Below, one piece after another: positions 41,479 to 50,353 of a stretch of 64,000 nt of DNA. A program made the translations under genes and the position numbers. Source of the DNA: Microbacterium timonense (GTDB lineage: Bacteria; Actinomycetota; Actinomycetes; Actinomycetales; Microbacteriaceae); NCBI RefSeq assembly GCF_900292075.1, contig NZ_OLMV01000002.1, positions 124,001 through 188,000 on the forward strand, written 5' to 3'. How positions within the stretch are numbered: position 1 is the first letter of the stretch; the number at the start of each line of letters is the position of its first letter. Under the pieces are notes generated by a model. The model saw nothing but the letters and a program-made list of their open reading frames with translations, was not told the origin of the DNA and did no database searches.

Positions 41479-42264
41479 TCACCAGCCGAGCCGGTCGGCG
41501 ACCACATCGGCGGCACGAGTGGGGAACTCGTCCCAGCCCGGCTCGAGGATGCGGCGGGTGAGGCGATACAGCTCGTAGGCCGACTCCTCGATGGGCAGAT
41601 CCAGCGACGCCGCGATCTCAGCGCCCCACGCGGGGAAGTCCCGCTCGAAGCGCCGCAGCGGATCGTTGGCGTCGCGGAGGTCCGAGGATGCCGCGGCGAA
41701 CCGCCCTCGGATGGCCCGGACCAGCAGCTGCACCGCCCACTGCCGGATGAATCCGTTCCCGTTCAGCACCTCCCCGCGCCGCACGCGGCCCACGCCGATG
41801 AGCAGCTTCACGAGCACGAGCCGCACGTCGTTGACGGGATCGAACTCATCCGCCTCCGCCGTCCGGATGCCGGCTTGCGCGAGAAGTGCGGCAGTGGTGC
41901 CCGCGTCGTCATCCACCAGCACCGTGGCGTCACCGCCCCGCGCGTCTGCGAGCTCGGCCGCGTCGGAGAACGCGAACTCGAACACGTGCCCGTCGTCGTA
42001 GATCGCGGCGAACCCGATCTCACCCTCCCGTGCGGTGAGCACCAGGCGGTCCTGCTCGGGCAGCCACGAGAGATCCGGCCGCAGTTCGGGGCCGCGTCCG
42101 GGTGCGGTGAGGGCGAAGAAGTCATGATCGGACCACTCGTCCCGGCGCGCTCGGCCCGCCTCCGACGCAGAGCCGAGCAGCGCCAGACCGATGAGTCCCT
42201 CTCGATCGCGGACCCCGGCGGCAAGCCCCGCGCTCAGCTCTTCGAACCGCTCGGCGCTGGTCAC
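41479..42264 (-). CDS. Nucleotidyltransferase-fold protein (aminoglycoside adenylyltransferase-like)
   Basis: The 261-residue protein has the pol-beta-type NTase pattern at the start: LIGLALLGSASEAGRARRDEWSDHDFFAL, that is GSxxx followed by an SDHD with the metal-binding acidic pair. A later third acidic position lies in FEFAF. A helical C-terminal half includes LLIGVGRVRRGEVLNGNGFIRQWAVQLLVRAIRG. The arrangement recalls ANT(6)/streptomycin adenylyltransferases. Whether it modifies an antibiotic is not determined. The GTG start overlaps the GH13 gene stop (GTGA), an odd coupling to sugar metabolism. Confidence 0.68.
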   Translation of the reverse strand: MTSAERFEELSAGLAAGVRDREGLIGLALLGSASEAGRARRDEWSDHDFFALTAPGRGPELRPDLSWLPEQDRLVLTAREGEIGFAAIYDDGHVFEFAFSDAAELADARGGDATVLVDDDAGTTAALLAQAGIRTAEADEFDPVNDVRLVLVKLLIGVGRVRRGEVLNGNGFIRQWAVQLLVRAIRGRFAAASSDLRDANDPLRRFERDFPAWGAEIAASLDLPIEESAYELYRLTRRILEPGWDEFPTRAADVVADRLGW

Positions 42265-44252
42265 ACCGACTCCACGACTTCGGCGGGGGTCAGATCGTCG
42301 GCCCGCGCGATGTCCCGCTCGCCCTCGACCGTGTCCAGGGCGACCCCGGCGCCGACCGGAACGTCGACACCCGCCAGCCGCCAGACGGCGAATACCGGTC
42401 CACGGGCCGAGAACCGCACCGAGTCGCCCGAGACGGTGAGCGCCGCCCTGCCGAACACCGGCTCGGCCGCTGCGGCACCGGCGACGGCGACCGCCGGGAT
42501 GGCGGCATCCACCTCCCCCGTGGAAGCGAGCACCAGCAGTGTCTCTTCCGCCGACTCGCGCGCGAACACCACGGTGTCGTCGTCGACGTGGATCCACCGG
42601 AGCCCGCCGGTCGACAGCGTCGGGTGCGAACGGCGCAGCGCGATCAGCTCGCGGTACAGCGCCAGGCGCTCGGCGACAGCCGGCTCGTCCTCGGTGCCCC
42701 ACGGCATGGGGGTGCGGCTGTCCTCGCCCTCGGCCCCGAGGAGGCCGAACTCGTCGCCCGCGAAGACGACCGGCAGACCCGGGAGCGTCACCATCAGGCC
42801 CACGGCCAGCGGGATCGTGCCGGGCCCGGCGTTGGTCGCGAAGCGGCCCGTGTCGTGCGTGTCGAGCGGCTGCATGTTGCCCAGGCGCACCCGCCACGGG
42901 ATGCCGCCGGTGAAGCGAACGACGGCGTCGACGAACTGCCGCGCGGTGTAGGTCGGGATGCCGCCGATCGGCTGGCCGAAGAACCACGGCTCGGTCTTCT
43001 CGACGCCTTCCGCGGTCATGAACGGCGTACCGGTCGGCTGGGAGAGCCACCCCCACAGCGGCCGCGTGAACGAGGGGTACGTCATGGCCCCGTGCCAGCC
43101 GTCGCCCTGCAGATCGCTGGCCGCGTCATTGGTGGATTCGCCGAGCAGGATCGTCTCGGGATTGATCTCGATCATCGTGCGGCGCAGCAGCTGCCGCACC
43201 TCGGCATTGAGGTCGACCTCGCCCAGGCGCCCGGTCATGTTCGCGACGTCGATGCGCCACCCGTCGATCGAGTACGGCGGCTTCAGCCACTTGGCGACCA
43301 CCGAGTCGGGGCCTTCGATGAACCGGCGACGCAGCTCCCGCGAGGCCCAGTTGAACTTCGGCAGTGTCGGCGTGCCGAGCCACGACACGTACTCGATGTT
43401 CGCATCGTCGGTGAAGTAGTAGAACGCCTCCTCCGGCGCGCCGGGGTGACCGAGCGCAGCCTGGAACCACTCGTGCCGATCACCCGAGTGGTTGCTCGTG
43501 AGGTCGCCGATGACGCGGATGCCGCGGGCATGCGCCGCCTCGATCAGCCGGATGTACGCCTCATCGCCGCCGAGCAGCGGATCGACGCGGTCGAAGCTCG
43601 AAGCGTCGTAGCGGTGGTTGGACGCGGCCGGGAAGATCGGCGTCAGGTAGAGCAGGTTGACGCCCAGTGAGACGAGATGGTCGAGCTTCTCGACGATGCC
43701 GTCGAGGTCACCGCCGTAGAACTGCTGCGAACGCCCGGGCATCACCGGGTCCACGGGCGTGTCCCAGGTGGCGGGGATCGCCCAGTCCGGGGTGGGGTGG
43801 GTGTCGGCCTGCGCCGAGCGGGCGAACCGGTCGGGGAAGACCTGATACATCACCGCGTCGGCCAGCCAGGCCGGCGGCGCCGGGTGGGCGACGAGCGCGA
43901 AGTCCTCGGCATCCAGGGTCTCGAGGGTGTGGATCCCGGTCTGGTTCAGCCACTCCACCTTGCCCTGGGAGCCGTCGGGTCCCGCTTCGTGCACCAGCAG
44001 CCAGCGGTAGCCGTGGCGGGGGTTGCGTACGGTGACCGGGGCCTCCCACCAGTCCCAGCCGTCGGCGGAGCCGACGTGTGCGGCATCCGTCCACTCGGGT
44101 TCGTGGTCGGGGTTCGAGCGGGTGCGCACGGCGGCGAGCGGACCATAGCCGGACGGCACACGCAGGCGGACGGTGACGACGTCACCCAGGGACGGGGCGA
44201 GGTTCGAGACGTACAGCGGTGAGCCGTCGTGGTGCGGGGTGGGGGTTGTCAT
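42261..44252 (-). CDS. GH13 alpha-glucan hydrolase (neopullulanase/alpha-amylase type)
   Basis: The 663-residue enzyme has an N-terminal beta-rich domain (to about residue 130) and a TIM barrel with the four GH13 regions: DLTSNHSG, GWRIDVANM (nucleophile Asp335), LLGEST (acid/base Glu372) and DTHDTGRF (Asp467). A C-terminal sheet domain follows. It lacks a signal peptide, so it acts in the cytoplasm on imported malto-oligosaccharides. Start 44252 has GAAAGG at 7 bases; the ATG at 44258 is too close to it. It lies downstream of malEFG, separated by two hairpins. Confidence 0.9.
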   Translation of the reverse strand: MTTPTPHHDGSPLYVSNLAPSLGDVVTVRLRVPSGYGPLAAVRTRSNPDHEPEWTDAAHVGSADGWDWWEAPVTVRNPRHGYRWLLVHEAGPDGSQGKVEWLNQTGIHTLETLDAEDFALVAHPAPPAWLADAVMYQVFPDRFARSAQADTHPTPDWAIPATWDTPVDPVMPGRSQQFYGGDLDGIVEKLDHLVSLGVNLLYLTPIFPAASNHRYDASSFDRVDPLLGGDEAYIRLIEAAHARGIRVIGDLTSNHSGDRHEWFQAALGHPGAPEEAFYYFTDDANIEYVSWLGTPTLPKFNWASRELRRRFIEGPDSVVAKWLKPPYSIDGWRIDVANMTGRLGEVDLNAEVRQLLRRTMIEINPETILLGESTNDAASDLQGDGWHGAMTYPSFTRPLWGWLSQPTGTPFMTAEGVEKTEPWFFGQPIGGIPTYTARQFVDAVVRFTGGIPWRVRLGNMQPLDTHDTGRFATNAGPGTIPLAVGLMVTLPGLPVVFAGDEFGLLGAEGEDSRTPMPWGTEDEPAVAERLALYRELIALRRSHPTLSTGGLRWIHVDDDTVVFARESAEETLLVLASTGEVDAAIPAVAVAGAAAAEPVFGRAALTVSGDSVRFSARGPVFAVWRLAGVDVPVGAGVALDTVEGERDIARADDLTPAEVVESV

Positions 44253-44362
44253 GCTCATGCCTTTCGAGAGACAGGCGGCGCGGCGGCGCCGGGTGCGATA
44301 TCGATGCGACGTGGTTGCACGGCCGTGGCCATGGCAGAGCCCCTGTGTTGTTGTTCAGTTGT

Positions 44363-44409
44363 CGGCTCCCGCACAGGAGCCGATGCCGCGTGCTCAGTGC
44401 CGCGGCATC
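44363..44409 (-). terminator. Double hairpin between malG and the GH13 gene
   Basis: CGGCTCC/GGAGCCG (44363-44369, 44376-44382) and GATGCCGCG/CGCGGCATC (44382-44390, 44401-44409) are adjacent perfect stems just after the malG stop. They could reduce read-through into the GH13 gene. Confidence 0.65.
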
Positions 44410-44411
44410 CG

Positions 44412-45422
44412 CTATTTCACACTGCCGGCGGTCAGCCCGCCGACGATGTACCGCTGGAGCGCCAGGAACAGCGCCACCGGCAGCACGGCGGCCAGCACCG
44501 CGCCGGCGGCGAACAGGCTCCAGTTCTTGGAGAACTCGTCGGAGACGAACTTATACAGCCCGACCGCCAGCGTCTGTTTCTCGGGGTCGACGAGGATGAT
44601 GCTGGCCAGCACGAACTCGCTCGAGGTGCCGATGAACGACAGCAGTCCGACGACCGCGAGGATCGGCGCCACCAGGCGCAGGATGATCGTGAAGAAGATG
44701 CGGGCGTGACCGGCGCCGTCGATCTTGGCCGCCTCGTCGATCGAGGAGGGGACCGTGTTGAAGAACCCGTACATGAGGTAGGTGTTCACCCCGAGCGCGC
44801 CGCCGAGGTACACCATGATGAGGCCGATCTGGGTGTTGAGGCCGATCGCCGGGAAGATGTCGCTGATCTGCACCATGAGCAGGAAGATGGCGACCATCGC
44901 GAGCATCTGCGGGAACATCTGCACGACCAGCAGTGTCGTCAGCCCGACGCGTCGCCCCGTGAACCTCATCCGTGAGAACGAGTACGCCGCCAGCGCCCCC
45001 AGGATCACGGTGCCGGCGGCCGTGATGAGCCCGATCACCAGGGTGTTGACGAACCAGGCCCCGTACGGATGCGTCTCGGACTGGAAGAGGCCGAGGTAGC
45101 TCTCCAGGCTCACGTTCGAGAACAGCGCGTTGGCGGTCAGGAGCGTGCCACCGGGATTGAGCGACGCCGAGAAGATGTACAGCAACGGGAAGATCGCGAA
45201 CACGGCGACGACGATCCCGACGAGGTGACGCCATCCGGTCTCGCGGAAGTAGCGCTTGAACTTGCGCCGCGGCAAGCGCCCTTCGCCGCGGACGCCCGGG
45301 CCCTCGGTCGCGTCGAATCCCTCGAAGGCGCCTGGGGCTGCCATCAGCGCCTCGGCGCGGCCGACACTCTCGCCGAACTCCACGAGAGTCGACTTCGTTC
45401 CGGGTTGCTGGTTGCGGCTCAT
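44412..45422 (-). CDS. malG: Maltodextrin-type ABC permease (MalG-like)
   Basis: The 336-residue permease has an ~65-residue cytoplasmic N-terminus, six membrane spans and the EAA loop EAAKIDGAGHARIFFTIILRLV (about residues 237-258), the coupling site for the ATPase. The closing ALQRYIVGGLTAGSVK is the MalG-type end. It follows malF by one base. Together they form the channel of a CUT1 importer. Specificity for maltodextrin is inferred from the linked GH13 enzyme and the malE neighbour. Confidence 0.86.
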   Translation of the reverse strand: MSRNQQPGTKSTLVEFGESVGRAEALMAAPGAFEGFDATEGPGVRGEGRLPRRKFKRYFRETGWRHLVGIVVAVFAIFPLLYIFSASLNPGGTLLTANALFSNVSLESYLGLFQSETHPYGAWFVNTLVIGLITAAGTVILGALAAYSFSRMRFTGRRVGLTTLLVVQMFPQMLAMVAIFLLMVQISDIFPAIGLNTQIGLIMVYLGGALGVNTYLMYGFFNTVPSSIDEAAKIDGAGHARIFFTIILRLVAPILAVVGLLSFIGTSSEFVLASIILVDPEKQTLAVGLYKFVSDEFSKNWSLFAAGAVLAAVLPVALFLALQRYIVGGLTAGSVK

Positions 45423-45423
45423 A

Positions 45424-47043
45424 TCAGTTCAGCTCCTCGAGTGCCTTGGTGCGTCGGAAGGCGATCACGGAGATCGTCGCGACGAGCAAGAAGATGATGA
45501 TCGAGAATGCGCTCGCGAGACCGTAGTCGGCCTTCGACCCGACGAAGGCCACCTTGTAGACCATCGTGATGAGGATGTCGGTCGCTCCGACGTTCACGTC
45601 GGCGGTCACATCGCGGGGGCCGCCGCCGGTCAGCATGTAGATCAGCGTGAAGTTGTTGAAGTTGTACGCGAACGATGCGATCAGCAGGGGCGCCACCGCG
45701 ACGAAGAGCAGCGGCAGCTTGATGCGGCGGAAGATCTGCCACGCGCTCGCGCCGTCGACCTTCGCGGCCTCCTGGACGTCGTCGGGAATCGACTGCAGCG
45801 CACCGGTGCAGATGAGGAACATGTAGGGGAACCCGAGCCACAGGTTCACCAGAAGGATGCTGAATTTCGCGAGCCACTCGTTGGTGAGCCACGGGATGTC
45901 GGCGCCGCCGAAGAGCACGACGTTCAGGAAGCCGAACTCCTGGTTCATCATGCCCGCCCACACCAGCGCCGACAGGAACCCCGGGAACGCGTACGGGAGG
46001 ATCATGATGAGCCGGTAGTACTTCTTGGACTTCATGCGGGGATCGTTGAACACGATCGCGAGGAACAGCCCCAGCGCGAAGCACGTGAACACCGACAGGA
46101 ACGCGAAGACGAAGGTCCACACCAGCACGGAGAAGAACGGCGCGCGGATGGACTCCTCGGTGAAGGCGCGCACGAAGTTGTCGAAACCGACATTGATCTG
46201 CCAGCCCGGCATGAGTTCCGCTCCGTCGGGGGCGGTGAAGGCGCCCGTGCCGACGTCGGAGTAGACCGTGCCCGTCCGGGTGTCGGTCATCGTTCCCGCG
46301 GCCTCGTCGTATTCGAGGCTCGAGAGGTACACGTATGCAGCGGAGCCGTCCGGCGTCCGCAGCGATCCGTCGTTGGGGTCGTCGCTGATCGGCACCGCCA
46401 TCTCGGCGATCGCCTCCTGGTTCGCGACGATCTGCTGGAAGGTCAGGGTGTTGAAGCCGGGGAGGCCGACGGCCTTGCCGCCGTCCATCTCGGCGTTGTC
46501 GACCGGTTCGAGGGGACGCTCGACCCCGCCGATCTCCACCTCACCGTCGGGGTCGGTGACGAGGAACGAGTACTCGCCGAGCTGCTCGACGATCGTGAGG
46601 TCGTATGCGGGCGAGTCGGGCACACGCTCCTGTGCGGAGAGCATGAGCGCGTTGATCGCGCTCTCCTTCGTGCTGTTGTGCCCTGTGCCGTAGTTGGTGA
46701 ACGCGATGTACGCGGTGTACCCGGCGACGAAGATCTGGAAGATCAGCAGGAAGATGAGGCCCGGGATCAAGTACTTGGCGGGCAGGTTTCCGCGACCGAA
46801 GTAGACCCAGTTCGCGATCCCTGTGACGATCAGGACCGCGATGGCGGTGATCCACTGGTCGGACTGGAAGAGGACGAGCGCGGCGTACAGTGCGAGGGCG
46901 TCGATGATGCCGAGCGCGACGACCTTGAAGATCAGCAGTTTCCAGCCCGCCCCGGCCTGTTCCGCGATGCGGGCCGCGCGCTGGGATCTCTTGCTCGGCG
47001 GGGTCTCGACCGCGGCGTCGCGGTCCATGGTCGGGGTCGTCAT
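45424..47043 (-). CDS. malF: Maltodextrin-type ABC permease (MalF-like)
   Basis: The 539-residue protein is longer than usual CUT1 permeases because of a ~200-residue periplasmic-type insertion between the third and fourth spans, as in true MalF proteins (EIGGVERPLEPVDN to PGWQINVGFDNFVRAF). The EAA loop reads DVQEAAKVDGASAWQIFRRIKLPLL. AGGAG sits before the ATG at 47043. It is followed by malG. The long insertion supports a maltose/maltodextrin rather than a generic sugar importer. Confidence 0.88.
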   Translation of the reverse strand: MTTPTMDRDAAVETPPSKRSQRAARIAEQAGAGWKLLIFKVVALGIIDALALYAALVLFQSDQWITAIAVLIVTGIANWVYFGRGNLPAKYLIPGLIFLLIFQIFVAGYTAYIAFTNYGTGHNSTKESAINALMLSAQERVPDSPAYDLTIVEQLGEYSFLVTDPDGEVEIGGVERPLEPVDNAEMDGGKAVGLPGFNTLTFQQIVANQEAIAEMAVPISDDPNDGSLRTPDGSAAYVYLSSLEYDEAAGTMTDTRTGTVYSDVGTGAFTAPDGAELMPGWQINVGFDNFVRAFTEESIRAPFFSVLVWTFVFAFLSVFTCFALGLFLAIVFNDPRMKSKKYYRLIMILPYAFPGFLSALVWAGMMNQEFGFLNVVLFGGADIPWLTNEWLAKFSILLVNLWLGFPYMFLICTGALQSIPDDVQEAAKVDGASAWQIFRRIKLPLLFVAVAPLLIASFAYNFNNFTLIYMLTGGGPRDVTADVNVGATDILITMVYKVAFVGSKADYGLASAFSIIIFLLVATISVIAFRRTKALEELN

Positions 47044-47080
47044 CGGCTCCTCTTTCCGAAACTGCGGGAATGCGGTGGCC

Positions 47081-47109
47081 GGGGCGGCGTCCACGCGGAA
47101 CGCCGCCCC
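47081..47109 (-). promoter_or_regulatory. Intercistronic hairpin between malE and malF
   Basis: GGGGCGGCGT and ACGCCGCCCC form a perfect 10-bp stem with a 9-base loop in the 77-base gap. Such hairpins often protect or attenuate the mRNA so that the binding protein is made in excess over the permeases. Confidence 0.6.
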
Positions 47110-47120
47110 GACCGTGCCGG

Positions 47121-48365
47121 TTACTGGATGGCGGCCTGGATGTCAGACGCCATCTTGTTCCACAGCTCGACGGGGTCGCCGGTGCCGTTGATGATGGCGG
47201 TTTCGGTCACACCCCAGTACTCCCACACGGCACCCATCTCGGGGATGCTCGGCATGGGAACGGCGTCAGCGCCCACGGCGCCGAAGCCTGCCGTGATCGG
47301 GTCGTCGGCAACAGCCGCCTCGTACGCGGCGGTCAGCGCCGGCGTGCGACCGCCGGCCTGGTAGAGGGCGGTCTGGACCTCTTCGCTGCCGATGTAGTTC
47401 ACGAGGAAGTCGGTCGCGGCGAGCTTGTTCTTGCTCTCGGCGCTCAGGAAGAAGCCCTGCACGCCCGCGAACGGCTGGGCGGCCTGCCCGCCGGCCGACG
47501 GGATGGGGTCGACCGCGAGGTTCAGGCCGGCGTCTTCGGCGGCGGGGACGTTCCACGGCCCGGTGAGGAAGAACGGCGCCTTGCCGGCGACGAAGTTCTC
47601 ACGCGCGAGGTCGCCGTTGATGTTCGTGTTGAGCACGCCGGTGCCGGTTGCGCCCTGCGAGGCGAGCCACGTTGCGAAGGCCTGGCCGCCGGCGTTGCCG
47701 ATCTGGAGGTCGTCAGGGTTGTAGCCGCCGTCGGAGCCGGTGCCGAACACCGGGGCGCCGAACGAGGTCTGGAACGGGTACAGGTGATACGGGTCTGCCG
47801 CCTCGGGGTCGAGCCCGACGAGGAACGGGTACTCCGTGCCGGCCGCCTGGCCCTTGGCGATCATGTCGTCGTAGGAGGTGGGAGCCTCGGGGGCGAGGTC
47901 CGTGTTGCGCAGCAGGCCGATGTTCTCGATGGCGTAGGGGACGCCGTAGACCTTGCCCTCGTAGGTCCAGGCGTCGATCGCGACCTCCTCGTAGTCGCCG
48001 GCGGTGTCGCCGAGCTCGACGGGGGCGACGGTGCCGTTGGTCACGAGAACGCCGAGCCAGTCGTGCGCGCCCACCGCGATGTCGGGGCCCTTCCCGGTCG
48101 GGACCTGCTGGACGAACTGGTCGCGGATCTCGCCGAACTCCTTCTGGACGAGCTTGACCTTCACGCCGGTCTCGTCCGTGAAGTCCTTCGCCGCGTCCTC
48201 GAGCACCGAGGCACGGTCGGCGTCGACCCAGACCGTGATCTCGCCCGACGACGTGCTGTCATCGCCCGAGTTCGAGTCGCCTCCGCTCGCGCAACCGGCG
48301 AGGGTCAGGGCGGAAACAGCGGCGATCGCGCCGAAAGCCGCGATGCTCCTCTTGTTCACCTTCAT
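47121..48365 (-). CDS. malE: Maltodextrin-type ABC substrate-binding lipoprotein (MalE-like)
   Basis: The 414-residue protein starts with a lipoprotein signal (MKVNKRSIAAFGAIAAVSAL, lipobox LAGC at Cys27). A mature binding protein follows with EITVWVDADRASVLEDAAKDF, a family-1 N-terminus, and the usual GPWNVPAAE and aromatic cleft residues. It is anchored outside the membrane and captures sugars for the MalF-MalG channel. ATG 48365 has GAGG upstream and the lipobox is at the correct distance. A LacI-type palindrome lies about 85 bases upstream. Confidence 0.9.
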   Translation of the reverse strand: MKVNKRSIAAFGAIAAVSALTLAGCASGGDSNSGDDSTSSGEITVWVDADRASVLEDAAKDFTDETGVKVKLVQKEFGEIRDQFVQQVPTGKGPDIAVGAHDWLGVLVTNGTVAPVELGDTAGDYEEVAIDAWTYEGKVYGVPYAIENIGLLRNTDLAPEAPTSYDDMIAKGQAAGTEYPFLVGLDPEAADPYHLYPFQTSFGAPVFGTGSDGGYNPDDLQIGNAGGQAFATWLASQGATGTGVLNTNINGDLARENFVAGKAPFFLTGPWNVPAAEDAGLNLAVDPIPSAGGQAAQPFAGVQGFFLSAESKNKLAATDFLVNYIGSEEVQTALYQAGGRTPALTAAYEAAVADDPITAGFGAVGADAVPMPSIPEMGAVWEYWGVTETAIINGTGDPVELWNKMASDIQAAIQ

Positions 48366-48447
48366 TGGTGGGTTGCCTCTCTTGAGTGCTGGTGTCTTGC
48401 GGATCTTCGCGCAGTGCCGGAAGACCATCGTGGACAACTCGCATTAC

Positions 48448-48461
48448 TGCAAGCGCTTACA
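48448..48461 (-). promoter_or_regulatory. LacI-type operator upstream of malE
   Basis: TGCAAGCGCTTACA is a 14-base near-perfect palindrome (TGyAAGCGCTTrCA) in the divergent malE/yajQ region, the core of typical MalR/CcpA-type LacI operators. It differs from the operators of the two LacI genes in this window, so its regulator is probably elsewhere. Confidence 0.7.
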
Positions 48462-48618
48462 TTGTGCATGACGGCGCGGAATCGGGCAACACGGCGAGAT
48501 CCAATCGATATCGGGCCGTGACCTTCCGGGTCGCGTGGAATCGCTTGCATGGGATGCCGCTGCCGGTCGCGGCATCCGTCACCGCCGTTGCGGGGCGCCC
48601 GCCGATAGACTGCCCCGC

Positions 48619-49107
48619 ATGGCAGATTCCTCCTTCGACATCGTCAGCAAAGTCGACCACCAGGAGGCCGACAACGCGCTCAACCAGGCTCGCAAAGAGG
48701 TCGAGCAGCGCTACGACTTCAAGGGCACCGGCGCCTCGATCGAGTGGAGCGGCGAAGCCGTGCTCATCAAGGCGAACACCGAGGAGCGCGCCAAGGCGGT
48801 CCTCGACGTCTTCCAGTCCAAGCTCATCAAGCGGGGCATCTCACTCAAGAGCCTGGAGTCGGGCGAGCCCGTCGCCAGCGGCAAGGAGTACCGGATCACC
48901 TCGACGATCAAGGACGGCATCTCGTCCGAGAACGCCAAGAAGATCTCCAAGCTGATCCGCGACGAGGGGCCGAAGTCGGTCAAGGCGCAGATCCAGGGCG
49001 ACGAGCTGCGCGTGCAGTCGAAGTCCCGCGACGACCTTCAGGAGGTGCAGCGCCTGCTGAAGGCCGCCGACCTCGAGGTCGACCTGCAGTTCGTCAACTA
49101 CCGCTGA
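48619..49107 (+). CDS. yajQ: YajQ-family nucleotide-binding protein
   Basis: The 162-residue cytosolic protein is a full-length Yaj[54 protein letters not shown] and the closing [12 protein letters not shown] region. YajQ proteins bind nucleic acids and, in some bacteria, cyclic di-GMP. The ATG 48619 matches the conserved N-terminus MADSSFD. It is divergent from malE and convergent with the LacI gene. Confidence 0.93.
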   Translation: MADSSFDIVSKVDHQEADNALNQARKEVEQRYDFKGTGASIEWSGEAVLIKANTEERAKAVLDVFQSKLIKRGISLKSLESGEPVASGKEYRITSTIKDGISSENAKKISKLIRDEGPKSVKAQIQGDELRVQSKSRDDLQEVQRLLKAADLEVDLQFVNYR

Positions 49108-49176
49108 CGCGAGCCGTTGACCTGGGCGTGCGGTCGGCCGCGAGTCCACGGCGATGCGAACTCGTCATGACGGAGG

Positions 49177-50181
49177 TCACCGCCCCGTCGACTCCCGCTC
49201 CAGGAGGGTGAAGTCGACGAGCACGCGACGCGGTGAGGGGCGTTCACCGGAGCTCATCTGCTCGGTGAGCGCAGCGACCGCCGTGTCGGCGATTCGCTGT
49301 CTGCCGAGGTCGACGGTGCTGAGGCTCGGGATGGAGTACGCGGCCTCAGCGGTGTTGTCGATGCCGATGACGGCGACGTCGCCGGGCACCTGCAGGCCCG
49401 CATCGTCCAGTGCGCGCATCGCTCCGAGCGCGAGGCTGTCGTTGAACGCGAATACGGCATCGAACGCGGCACCGCGCTCGAGCAGCTCACGCATCGCGTT
49501 GGCGCCGTTGACCTGGATCCACGGGTCGGCCTCGGCGATGAGGTCAGGGTCGATCGCAATTCCGGCTCGCTCGAGCACGGTCCGGTAGCCATCGAACCGT
49601 AGGGCCGCCGACCCCCGGCTGTCGGCGCTCCGAGCACCGATGACGGCGATCCGCCGCCGGCCGGTGAGAAGCAGGTGCTCAGTGGCAAGGGCGGCCGCCG
49701 CACGCTGGTCGGTGCTCACGTGCACGGCGGCCCCGCCGACGGGGTGATCACCGAGGACGACGGTCGGCACAGAGAGCTGCACGCTCTCGAGCTCCTCGGC
49801 GCCGTGGTCCATCGGATTGAGGATGAGGCCGTCGATGTGCTGGAGGCGAGGGCTGTCGAGCAGCGCCCGCTCGCGAGCGATGCTGCCGGTGCGCTCGATC
49901 TGCACCACAAGGCCGTGCTCCTCGGCGGCGGCGATGGTGGCCTCGGCGAGTTCCGCGAAGTACGCCACGGACAGGCTGGGCACCGCAAGGCCGATCACCC
50001 CGCTGCGCCCAGAACGGAGGTTGCGCGCGGCGAGGTTGAGCTTGTAGTCCAGCGCGTCGATCGCAGCCTCGACCTTTTGGCGAGTCTCGGCCGAGACGTA
50101 CGGGCGTGCGTTGATGACATTGGAGACGGTTTTCGTCGACACACCGGCCAGACGCGCCACATCCTGCATCCTGACGCTCAT
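49177..50181 (-). CDS. LacI-family repressor of the second sugar importer
   Basis: The 334-residue protein has a LacI helix-turn-helix at its N-terminus (MQDVARLAGVSTKTVSNVIN, hinge RLRSG-type NLRSGRSG near residue 56). A periplasmic-binding-protein-like effector domain follows (IGLAVPSLSVAYFAEL, IDGLILNPMD, VIGIDNTAEAAYSIP). It is divergent from the importer operon beginning at 50354, and three palindromic ATCGAT sites lie in between. It is therefore the likely local repressor, relieved by the imported sugar. Confidence 0.92.
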   Translation of the reverse strand: MSVRMQDVARLAGVSTKTVSNVINARPYVSAETRQKVEAAIDALDYKLNLAARNLRSGRSGVIGLAVPSLSVAYFAELAEATIAAAEEHGLVVQIERTGSIARERALLDSPRLQHIDGLILNPMDHGAEELESVQLSVPTVVLGDHPVGGAAVHVSTDQRAAAALATEHLLLTGRRRIAVIGARSADSRGSAALRFDGYRTVLERAGIAIDPDLIAEADPWIQVNGANAMRELLERGAAFDAVFAFNDSLALGAMRALDDAGLQVPGDVAVIGIDNTAEAAYSIPSLSTVDLGRQRIADTAVAALTEQMSSGERPSPRRVLVDFTLLERESTGR

Positions 50182-50208
50182 CGTGGGCCCCCTTCCGGCA
50201 CCTCAGCG

Positions 50209-50297
50209 TACATCGATGTAACACCCGCCCCCGGGAACTTGACGTCGGCTCCGCGGACCCCCATACTGCTCTTACATCGATTACCGACATCGATTAC
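50209..50297. promoter_or_regulatory. Promoter and three ATCGAT operators of the LacI/importer divergon
   Basis: TACATCGATGTA (50209-50220) is a perfect palindrome. TACATCGATTAC (50273-50284) and GACATCGATTAC (50286-50297) are close copies spaced 13 bases centre to centre. TTGACG (50239-50244) and CATACT (50262-50267), 17 bases apart, form the forward promoter, so the last two operators overlap the start of transcription. LacI binding here would block both directions. Confidence 0.8.
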
Positions 50298-50353
50298 CTA
50301 CACCATGGATCGAGCCGGCGACGCCGTCTCCGGTCGTCACGAAGGAGTGCCCC

